The notes below the pieces were generated by a model. The model was not told where the DNA came from. It was given only the letters and a program-made list of their open reading frames with translations, and made no database searches. Both the position numbers and the translations under genes were made by a program. DNA of 64,000 bases, taken from Lachnospiraceae bacterium M18-1 (lineage in GTDB: Bacteria > Bacillota > Clostridia > Lachnospirales > Lachnospiraceae). The DNA is taken from positions 231,670-295,669 of the forward strand of contig KE159612.1 of assembly GCA_000403295.2 (NCBI GenBank), read 5' to 3'. This document shows, one piece after another, positions 7,816 through 15,104 of this stretch. Position 1 is the first letter of the stretch. Each line of letters begins with the position of its first letter.

Positions 7816-9066
7816 ATGGAAAAGAGATATACGGTCGCAGTTGCGGGAACAGGATATGTCGGATTATCTATGGCAGTATTGCTCTCCCAGCATCATACGG
7901 TCTATGCAGTGGATATCCTCCCTGAAAAAGTGGAGATGATCAACCAGCGCAGATCACCGATCCGGGATGAGTACATCGAAAAATATTTTGCAGAAAAGAA
8001 GCTGGATCTGACTGCGACCCTGGATGCCGAAGAGGCATACAGAAATGCGGACTTTGTTGTGATCGCGGCGCCGACGAACTATGACAGCCGGAAGAATTTT
8101 TTTAATACATCCGTTGTAGAGTCTGTGGTCAAGCAAGTTATGGAATATAATCCGGCTGCGGTCATAGTGATCAAATCTACGGTTCCCGTAGGCTATACGG
8201 AGAGCATCCGAAAGAAGACCGGCAGCAGGAATATTCTATTCAGTCCGGAATTTTTAAGGGAAAGCAAGGCGCTTTATGACAACCTGTATCCCAGCAGGAT
8301 CATCATCGGTACGGATACGGCGGATGAACGTCTGACGGAATCTGCCCGGATATTTGCACAGCTGCTTCAGGAAGGCGCGGTCAAAGAAAACATTGACACA
8401 CTGTTCATGGGATTTACGGAAGCGGAAGCCGTAAAGCTGTTCGCGAATACCTATCTGGCGCTCCGCATCAGTTACTTTAATGAACTAGATACGTATGCAG
8501 AGATGAAGGGGCTGGACACCCGTCAGATCATCCATGGCGTCTGTCTGGACCCGCGTATCGGCACACATTATAACAACCCGTCTTTTGGCTACGGCGGATA
8601 TTGCCTGCCCAAGGATACCAAGCAGCTTCTGGCAAATTATGCAGATGTGCCGGAAAATCTGATCGGAGCGATCGTAGAAAGCAACAGGACAAGAAAAGAT
8701 TTTATTGCAGACCGCGTGCTGAGAAAGGCGGGATATTATAGTTACGCAGAAGATAACCAGTTCAGCCAGTATATGGAAAAAGATGCTACGGTGGGAGTAT
8801 ACCGGCTGACAATGAAGACCAATTCTGATAACTTCCGCCAGAGCAGCATCCAGGGGATCATGAAGCGGATCAAAGCCAAGGGGGCTGCAGTCATCATTTA
8901 TGAGCCGGCGCTGCAGGACGGCGGAACGTTTTTCGGATCGCCAGTGACCCATGACCTCAAAAAATTCAAAGAGCAGAGCCAGGTCATTATAGCCAATCGC
9001 TATGACGATTCGCTGGAGGACGTGAAAGAGAAAGTATATACACGCGATATCTTTCGGTGTGATTAG
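7816..9066 (+). CDS. UDP-glucose/GDP-mannose-type nucleotide-sugar 6-dehydrogenase
   Basis: This 416-residue protein has three-domain dehydrogenase organisation. An N-terminal NAD-binding Rossmann fold starts [10 protein letters not shown] near 11. [15 protein letters not shown] near 147 is the substrate-contact loop. The helical middle leads to the catalytic cysteine C263 in [12 protein letters not shown], and a C-terminal UDP-binding domain follows. It oxidises the C6 alcohol of a nucleotide sugar to a carboxylate in two NAD-dependent steps, most likely UDP-glucose to UDP-glucuronate. It is somewhat short compared with many Ugd proteins. It has its own promoter and lies upstream of the glycan island, so it may supply a uronic acid to surface polysaccharide. 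Confidence 0.9.
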   Translation: MEKRYTVAVAGTGYVGLSMAVLLSQHHTVYAVDILPEKVEMINQRRSPIRDEYIEKYFAEKKLDLTATLDAEEAYRNADFVVIAAPTNYDSRKNFFNTSVVESVVKQVMEYNPAAVIVIKSTVPVGYTESIRKKTGSRNILFSPEFLRESKALYDNLYPSRIIIGTDTADERLTESARIFAQLLQEGAVKENIDTLFMGFTEAEAVKLFANTYLALRISYFNELDTYAEMKGLDTRQIIHGVCLDPRIGTHYNNPSFGYGGYCLPKDTKQLLANYADVPENLIGAIVESNRTRKDFIADRVLRKAGYYSYAEDNQFSQYMEKDATVGVYRLTMKTNSDNFRQSSIQGIMKRIKAKGAAVIIYEPALQDGGTFFGSPVTHDLKKFKEQSQVIIANRYDDSLEDVKEKVYTRDIFRCD

Positions 9067-9165
9067 TGCATTGTATCATTCCGCAGCCTTGCAGTCTGAT
9101 AATTCATTCTGCGTTATTTCGCTGAAAGTGAATGGGACACTACAGTTAGAAGGGAGTGTGCGGAT

Positions 9166-9360
9166 GTTACTATTCACAGTCATTTTACTCACATGCGCAA
9201 AAACAGCCAGCAAAGCTGTCTGCCGATGCTGCGCATCTTGATTTTTTGCTTATGTGTGTGAAATGACTGATTCCAGTCAGATAAAAACTGTCAATCAGCT
9301 TCTTACAAGCTTCGCTTGACGAATCTGACATCCATTTTTTATCTGACTGTGAATAGTAAC
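9166..9360. mobile_element. MITE-like inverted-repeat element (copy 4) with 8-bp target duplication
   Basis: This 195-base element has perfect 17-base inverted ends (GTTACTATTCACAGTCA). It is flanked by GTGCGGAT on both sides (9158-9165 and 9361-9368). The interior around 9300-9325 matches copy 1 in the opposite orientation. It occupies most of the 308-base gap 9067-9374. It sits between a purine-rich GAAGGGAG and the start codon of the next gene, with the junction about 14 bases before the ATG. Confidence 0.85.
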
Positions 9361-9374
9361 GTGCGGATTAAAAT

Positions 9375-11465
9375 ATGAAATATTTACGATTGACACCGGG
9401 ATATCGGACTGCGCTTGCCGACGGGGCGCTGGTTCCGGATTCTCCGAAGCATATGGCTACAGAAGAATTATACAGGGCATTTCCAGGAAGCTGGATCCGG
9501 CTGTGCGAAAAAGGATATGTATTTGCTCCGGCAGTTTTTTCGCTGGAGAGAAATCCTCTGTATATATACAGCTATGCATACCAGCCGGAGGAAAATTGGG
9601 CGGTCTATACACAGAATCTGACTCCGCAGAGCTACGGGCGGGAGGAGTATGTCTTTGACCGGGAATGCTGGTTCCGCGTCTGCGTCAGAAGAGAAGACGG
9701 GGAAGATATGACTTCTGAGGATTTCGGAAGATCCGGTGAATTGATAGAGTTTTTTGAGGCCCGGGGCATGGCGGCTGTACGAAATAAACCCTGGTTTGAA
9801 CAGGAGATCGCAGAAACTGCGGCTTCCATCAGGCGGGAAGACCATCCACATACCATGAAGCTGTGCCTGCTGACAGATACCCATTATACGGTCAACGGAA
9901 CCTGGGAAGATACGGTGCATAATATCCGGAGCATGACAGCGCGCATCAGGTACGATGCGATCGTGCATATGGGAGACCTCACGGACGGCATGCTTCCGAA
10001 AAGCCTGACGAGAAAATATGTGGAAAATATGATACGTGATCTGGAGGACTGCGGAGTACCACTCTATATCGTGCCGGGCAATCACGACAGCAATTATTTC
10101 AGAAACCGGCGGAATGCTTTTTCAACCGAAGAAATGAAAAGACTTTACCGTTTATATGGAGATGAACCCAATAACGGGTTGGATTATTTTATCGATGTAC
10201 CGGAATTTTCACTTCGGATGGTTTTTCTCTCTTCTTTTGACGATACGGCGCCCATACGCTATGGGTACACAGACGGACAGCTCCGGTGGTTGGAAGAAGT
10301 GCTGATATCTTCGATTCCTGGTACAAAGTTTCTTATTTTCTCTCATGATGCGCCTTTGGCAAAGCTGGATTACTGGAGCTTCCATGTCAGGAACGGGGAG
10401 GCGCTGCTGGATATCCTGGAAAAGTACAATGCATCAGATGCCTGCCAGATCGCAGGATTTTTCTATGGGCATACCCATGCGGATCATATATTTGAAGAAT
10501 GCAGCTTTCCGGTGATCTCGACAGGCTGCGCCAAGCTGGAATATTTTACGGACAAAAAGCCGCAGGGAGCGTTTGCATGGCCGCGGGAAGCGGATACTGT
10601 GACTCAGGATCTCTGGGACAGTGTGCTCATCGATTTTGAGAACCAGAGGCTGAAGCTGATCCGGTTCGGCGCCGGAGCTGACAGAGAAGTCTCTTTTGCA
10701 AAAAAGAAAAGTATTTATAAAGATACGGCAGTCATGCAGCGTAAAAGCCGTATCATGAAATTATGGGCCCACAGAGGCGCAAGCGGGCATGCGCCGGAGA
10801 ATACGCTGCCTGCTTTTGAACTGGCTCATGCGCTCGGAGCGGATGGGATCGAGCTGGATGTGCAGCTGACCAGGGACGGAGTGCCGGTGGTCATCCATGA
10901 TGAAAAGATCGACAGGGTAAGCGACGGCACCGGATACGTGAAGGATTATACGCTGAAAGAATTAAAAACATTTAATATGAATAAAAGCTTTCCGGCCTAT
11001 GGCAGGGTTGCCATACCGACCCTGGCAGAAGTATATGACCTGGTCAGAAACACAGACCTGGCGGTCAACCTGGAATTGAAGAACAGCACGGTCTTTTATG
11101 AAGGGCTGGAGGAAAAGGTGCTTCGGCTGGCGGAGGAAAAAGGTTTGGCAGACAGGATCATTTATTCGTCTTTTAACCATTATTCCATGAGAAGGATCAA
11201 GCGCCTCCTGCCAACGGCCAGGACAGCGTTCCTCTACTGTGACGGGATTCTTGATATCGCGGAATATGCGGAGAAATATGGAGCCTTTGCGGTGCATCCA
11301 TCGGTTGGGTGTATGAAATATCCGGGAGTGGATGTGGTAAAGGACTGCCATGCCAAGGGGATCCGGGTGCATGTCTGGACGGTGAATGAGGAAGTTGATT
11401 TTGAGCGGATGCGGGAGCTGGGAGCGGATGCGGTGATCACGAATTATGTGGAGAGAGGGATGTGA
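9375..11465 (+). CDS. Metallophosphoesterase fused to glycerophosphodiester phosphodiesterase
   Basis: This 696-residue protein has three parts. The N-terminal 155 residues are of unknown fold. A calcineurin-type phosphoesterase follows (about 160-420), with metal motifs DTH near 168, GDLTDG near 199, GNHDSN near 234 and GHTHADH near 364. A GDPD domain (about 460-696) has the HRGASGHAPENT start and ELDVQLTRDGVPVVIHD. The GDPD half should split glycerophosphodiesters to glycerol-3-phosphate and an alcohol. The other half is a metal-dependent phosphatase or phosphodiesterase. The protein has no signal peptide. With two TagD-like cytidylyltransferases nearby it could feed or recycle glycerol-phosphate, but this is inference. 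Its leader is interrupted by a repeat element. Confidence 0.85.
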   Translation: MKYLRLTPGYRTALADGALVPDSPKHMATEELYRAFPGSWIRLCEKGYVFAPAVFSLERNPLYIYSYAYQPEENWAVYTQNLTPQSYGREEYVFDRECWFRVCVRREDGEDMTSEDFGRSGELIEFFEARGMAAVRNKPWFEQEIAETAASIRREDHPHTMKLCLLTDTHYTVNGTWEDTVHNIRSMTARIRYDAIVHMGDLTDGMLPKSLTRKYVENMIRDLEDCGVPLYIVPGNHDSNYFRNRRNAFSTEEMKRLYRLYGDEPNNGLDYFIDVPEFSLRMVFLSSFDDTAPIRYGYTDGQLRWLEEVLISSIPGTKFLIFSHDAPLAKLDYWSFHVRNGEALLDILEKYNASDACQIAGFFYGHTHADHIFEECSFPVISTGCAKLEYFTDKKPQGAFAWPREADTVTQDLWDSVLIDFENQRLKLIRFGAGADREVSFAKKKSIYKDTAVMQRKSRIMKLWAHRGASGHAPENTLPAFELAHALGADGIELDVQLTRDGVPVVIHDEKIDRVSDGTGYVKDYTLKELKTFNMNKSFPAYGRVAIPTLAEVYDLVRNTDLAVNLELKNSTVFYEGLEEKVLRLAEEKGLADRIIYSSFNHYSMRRIKRLLPTARTAFLYCDGILDIAEYAEKYGAFAVHPSVGCMKYPGVDVVKDCHAKGIRVHVWTVNEEVDFERMRELGADAVITNYVERGM

Positions 11466-11510
11466 GAGATCCGGAAATCTCTGTATTTTGAAGAGGAGAA
11501 TTCAGCTGTT

Positions 11511-13229
11511 ATGGAAATAAAGAAAAAGCTTCCTGTCGGGATTGAGTTTTTTGAAGAGCTTATGACAGAGAATTTTTACTATGTAGATAAAACAGGGTTT
11601 ATCCGTGACTTGATCAATACCAGAGGAAGCGTTAATTTATTTACAAGGCCGCGGCGTTTTGGAAAAAGTTTAAACATGGATATGCTGAGAGCTTTTTTTG
11701 AAATTGGTGCTGACCCGGCATTGTTTGAAGGTTTAGAAATATCAAAAGAGACGGCGCTTTGTGAACAGTATATGGGAAAATATCCGGTTATTTCGATTAG
11801 CCTGAAAGATGTTGAAGGAACAGATTTCCAGATGGCATGTGATATGCTGGGGATTGAGATCAGCGAAGAAGCCGGGCGGTTTGCTTTCCTTTTGGAAAGC
11901 GATAAGCTGGTACCGGCAGAAAAGAAGAAGCTGGATCGATTAATAGAGGGAGATTTTGAAAAAGCCGCCTATCTCCATAGCAGTTTGAAGCTGTTAACGC
12001 AATTACTTTTTAAACATTATGGAGTCCCTGTAATTGTTTTAATAGATGAGTATGATGTTCCTCTGGATAAGGCCTGGCAGAATGGTTACTATTCTGATAT
12101 GGTAAAACTTATACGCTCTTTGTTAAGCCGGGCGCTTAAAACAAATAAAAACTTATACTTTGCCGTCATCACAGGATGCCTGCGGATTGCAAAGGAAAGC
12201 ATTTTTACAGGACTGAATCATTTTAAAGTGCGGACTATTTCTGACATCGAATGTTCAGAATATTTTGGATTTACAGATGACGAGGTAAAAAAAATGCTGG
12301 AGTATTATGGGGCTGCAAACCGGTTTCCAGATATAAAAGAATGGTATGACGGATATCATTTTGGATCTGCAGATGTTTATTGCCCCTGGGATGTGATCAA
12401 CCAGTGTGATAAGCTTAGAGTAGAAAAAGATGCCAGGATGGAACCGTATTGGGAAAACAGCAGCAGTAATTCTATCGTTCAAGATATATTAGAGGATGCA
12501 ACAGAAACGACAAAAACAGAAATTGAAGCTTTGATTTCAGGAGAGTATGTAGAAAAGAGTCTGCTTCCTGAACTGACATATACAGATTTTAGCAGTAAGG
12601 ACAGGGAGATACGCCAGACATACTTGTGGAGCGTTCTTTTTGCCACGGGATATCTGACTGATATCGGAGAAACCAGCAGCGGATGCCATAGGCTGGCCAT
12701 TCCAAATAAAGAAGTTCTTGGGATTTACGAAAAAAAAATCAGTTCATGGTTCAAGACAAAAGTGATAAGTGATACGGAAAACTGGGAAAAATTCTGCGGA
12801 GCTATCAAGATGGGAAAGGCAGAGACAGTACAGGTTATTTTTAATAGGTTCTTGAATAGTTCTATTAGTATCAGAGATACTTTTGTCAGAAAAGAAATGA
12901 AAGAAAATTTTTACCATGGCATGTTGTTAGGATTACTAAGAGCAGAAGGAGGCTGGATCGTACAGTCGAACGCAGAGTCCGGCATAGGATATACGGACAT
13001 TAAACTTACAATTCCTGAGGTAAATGCTGGATGTGTTATAGAGGTGAAGTATGCTGAAGGCGGAAACTTCGATACAGCATGCAGAGAAGCTATGAAACAG
13101 ATCGAGGAAAACAGATATGCAGCTGCGTTTAAGCAGGAGGGGATGAAGCAGGTTCATAAATATGGGATTGCCTGTTATAAAAAAAGCTGTAAAGTAGCAT
13201 ATTCTTTGGAATCGTTTATCAATCACTGA
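11511..13229 (+). CDS. AAA-ATPase-like protein with C-terminal PD-(D/E)XK nuclease-like domain
   Basis: This 572-residue protein belongs to the AAA-ATPase-like (PF09820-type) family with a PDDEXK_9-type C-terminus, which is common in gut Clostridia and Bacteroidetes. It shows the DKTGFI start, the Walker A-like loop RPRRFGKS (46-53), the Walker B VIVLIDEYD near 175, WYDGYHFG near 280 and the C-terminal GCVIEVKYAE that carries the nuclease-like E-x-K. No cellular role is established for the family. It begins 45 bases after the GDPD gene and is more AT-rich than that gene. A paralogue sits at 57044, on the far side of the glycan island. Confidence 0.8.
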   Translation: MEIKKKLPVGIEFFEELMTENFYYVDKTGFIRDLINTRGSVNLFTRPRRFGKSLNMDMLRAFFEIGADPALFEGLEISKETALCEQYMGKYPVISISLKDVEGTDFQMACDMLGIEISEEAGRFAFLLESDKLVPAEKKKLDRLIEGDFEKAAYLHSSLKLLTQLLFKHYGVPVIVLIDEYDVPLDKAWQNGYYSDMVKLIRSLLSRALKTNKNLYFAVITGCLRIAKESIFTGLNHFKVRTISDIECSEYFGFTDDEVKKMLEYYGAANRFPDIKEWYDGYHFGSADVYCPWDVINQCDKLRVEKDARMEPYWENSSSNSIVQDILEDATETTKTEIEALISGEYVEKSLLPELTYTDFSSKDREIRQTYLWSVLFATGYLTDIGETSSGCHRLAIPNKEVLGIYEKKISSWFKTKVISDTENWEKFCGAIKMGKAETVQVIFNRFLNSSISIRDTFVRKEMKENFYHGMLLGLLRAEGGWIVQSNAESGIGYTDIKLTIPEVNAGCVIEVKYAEGGNFDTACREAMKQIEENRYAAAFKQEGMKQVHKYGIACYKKSCKVAYSLESFINH

Positions 13230-13386
13230 CCGGAAGCCTTGCAGTAAAGTGCAGGGCGCCCGGAATGGAAACTGAGATATTGCTTAAAAATCTACGATAG
13301 ACTGCCGAAATATAAAGTATATATATCATATTAAATAATGGACAGATTCATATCAAGGTATCATTCAGCTTATAAAGGCAGGCATA

Positions 13387-13533
13387 GTTACAGGTCACAC
13401 CTTGACCAGGCGTGCCCTGTAACTCAGGCCGCCATTTAAAATTGCCTTCGGCAATGGGCGGCCTGAATACCAGCTTTTATGTGCATCCTCCCGACCAATC
13501 AGCGTGGTGATTGGTCGGGGTGTGACATGTAAC
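13387..13533. mobile_element. MITE-like inverted-repeat element (copy 5) with 8-bp target duplication
   Basis: The ends are GTTACAGGTCACACC and GGTGTGACATGTAAC, inverted with two mismatches. CAGGCATA flanks both sides (13379-13386 and 13534-13541). Two hairpins lie inside: CAGGCCGCCATT...GGGCGGCCTG and CCCGACCAATCA...TGATTGGTCGGG. It fills much of the 340-base gap 13230-13569 and ends about 18 bases before the ribosome binding site of the next gene. Apart from it I see nothing distinctive in that gap. Confidence 0.8.
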
Positions 13534-13569
13534 CAGGCATACTGGTATAACAGGAAGGAAAACAATCAA

Positions 13570-14925
13570 ATGAAAAAAGTGATTACGTATGGGACATATG
13601 ACCTGTTCCATGAGGGACATTATAATCTGCTTAAAAGGGCGAAAGCATTAGGGGATCATCTGATCGTGGGGGTGACTACGGAATATTATGACCTGCAGAG
13701 AGGAAAGCTCAATGTCATGGACTCTGTTCTCAAAAGAGTAGAGAATGTCAGGAAAACCGGACTGGCGGACGAGATCATAATTGAGGATCATGAAGGGCAG
13801 AAGCCGGAGGATATCCAGAAAATGGGTGTGGATATCTTTGCAATCGGCTCGGACTGGGTGGGAGCATTTGATTACCTGAAGGAATTTTGCCAGGTGATAT
13901 ATCTGGACCGAACGCCGGATATCTCCTCATCCAAACTCAGGGAAAACAGATACCCGATTGTTCAGCTTGGCGTGGTAGGCTCCGGGCGGATCGCTCCCCG
14001 ATTTCTGGCGGAGGCAAAATTTGTCAGCGGTATCAATGCGCGTGCAGTATATAATCCAAAAGAAGATAGTGCCCGGGAATTTGGGAAAAAGCATGAACTG
14101 GAATCTTATTTCGGGGATTTTCAGGAGTTCCTGGAAAATGTAGACGCCATTTACATCGCATCTCCTCACGAGACTCATTATGATTACGCGAAGCAGGCAA
14201 TTGAAATGGGGAGGCATGTGCTCTGTGAGAAACCTCTGACATTTACCGTAAAGAGGGCGGAATATCTTTATGCGCTTGCAGAGGAAAAGGGCGTGATCCT
14301 GATGGAAGGGATCAAAACTGCCTATTGTCCTGGGTTTATGCAGATGATGAATATCGCCAGAAGCGGCATGATCGGCGAGGTGCGGGATATCGAGGCATGC
14401 TTTTCCAGAATCACTCCGCCGGGGTTACGGGAAATGGAGGATCAGAAGTATGGCGGAGCATTTCTGGAATTTGGCAGTTATACGCTGTTGCCGATTTTTA
14501 AACTTCTGGGATGCAATTATGAAAATGTAGAATTTGACGGCATTTACGCGGAAAACGGAGTGGACCTGTATTCCAAGATTCATTTTCAGTTTAAGAACGC
14601 TCTGGCTATGTCAAAGACCGGAATCGGGGTAAAGTCGGAGGGGCAGCTTGTCATTGCAGGGACGAAGGGTTATATTCTGGCAGAATCGCCCTGGTGGCTG
14701 ACGAAATCCTTTGAGGTGCGGTTTGAAGATCCTACAAGGATCGAAAAATATTCCCCCAAATTTTTGGGGGACGGGCTGCGGTATGAGATCGCAGACTTTG
14801 TATCAAAGATCAACGGGAATGAAAAGATGTCGCACTGCCTGACAAGAGAAGAATCTGTTGCCATGGCAGGGGTCGTGGAACGGTTTATGGAGGAGCGGAA
14901 GCAGGGGCGCAGAGGAAAATACTGA
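13570..14925 (+). CDS. TagD-like cytidylyltransferase fused to Gfo/Idh/MocA oxidoreductase
   Basis: This is a 451-residue fusion. Residues 1-130 form a glycerol-3-phosphate cytidylyltransferase-type domain with HEGH at 14-17 and ISSSKLR near 117. Residues about 135-451 form an NAD(P)-dependent oxidoreductase with GSGRIAPRF and the family motif CEKPLTF near 218. A plausible reaction pair is reduction of a sugar phosphate to a polyol phosphate and activation of that polyol with CTP. This is analogous to the fused TarI-TarJ enzyme Bcs1 of Haemophilus but built from different folds. I chose ATG 13570 (AGGAAGGA upstream). A longer open frame would start inside the repeat element and is rejected. 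Confidence 0.85.
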   Translation: MKKVITYGTYDLFHEGHYNLLKRAKALGDHLIVGVTTEYYDLQRGKLNVMDSVLKRVENVRKTGLADEIIIEDHEGQKPEDIQKMGVDIFAIGSDWVGAFDYLKEFCQVIYLDRTPDISSSKLRENRYPIVQLGVVGSGRIAPRFLAEAKFVSGINARAVYNPKEDSAREFGKKHELESYFGDFQEFLENVDAIYIASPHETHYDYAKQAIEMGRHVLCEKPLTFTVKRAEYLYALAEEKGVILMEGIKTAYCPGFMQMMNIARSGMIGEVRDIEACFSRITPPGLREMEDQKYGGAFLEFGSYTLLPIFKLLGCNYENVEFDGIYAENGVDLYSKIHFQFKNALAMSKTGIGVKSEGQLVIAGTKGYILAESPWWLTKSFEVRFEDPTRIEKYSPKFLGDGLRYEIADFVSKINGNEKMSHCLTREESVAMAGVVERFMEERKQGRRGKY

Positions 14926-14948
14926 CATTGGAAATGCGGATAGAAGGC

Positions 14949-14975
14949 TAAAGAAATAAATAAATGTGCCGATAC
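14949..14975 (+). promoter_or_regulatory. Sigma-D (flagellar sigma-28) promoter upstream of the glycan island
   Basis: TAAA at 14949-14952, a 15-base spacer and GCCGATAC at 14968-14975 match the Bacillus sigma-D consensus (TAAA-N15-GCCGATAT) at 11 of 12 positions. It points into the gene at 15105, giving a leader of roughly 120 bases. It lies in the short gap after the oxidoreductase fusion gene. Confidence 0.8.
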
Positions 14976-15104
14976 TATATAGAGATTATGTGGGTTTTGC
15001 AGACTGAATGTTAATATCTGTAGAGTATCTTTAATAAAAGAACAGTTTCAGCGAGACAGGCGGACTTCGTCAGATAAGACTGCAATCAAAGGAGCATATA
15101 CAGG

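Noticed and set aside
11463..11490. AGAGAT-ATCTCT hairpin right after the GDPD stop
   Set aside because: The stem is only six base pairs and there is no T-run, so it does not qualify as an intrinsic terminator.
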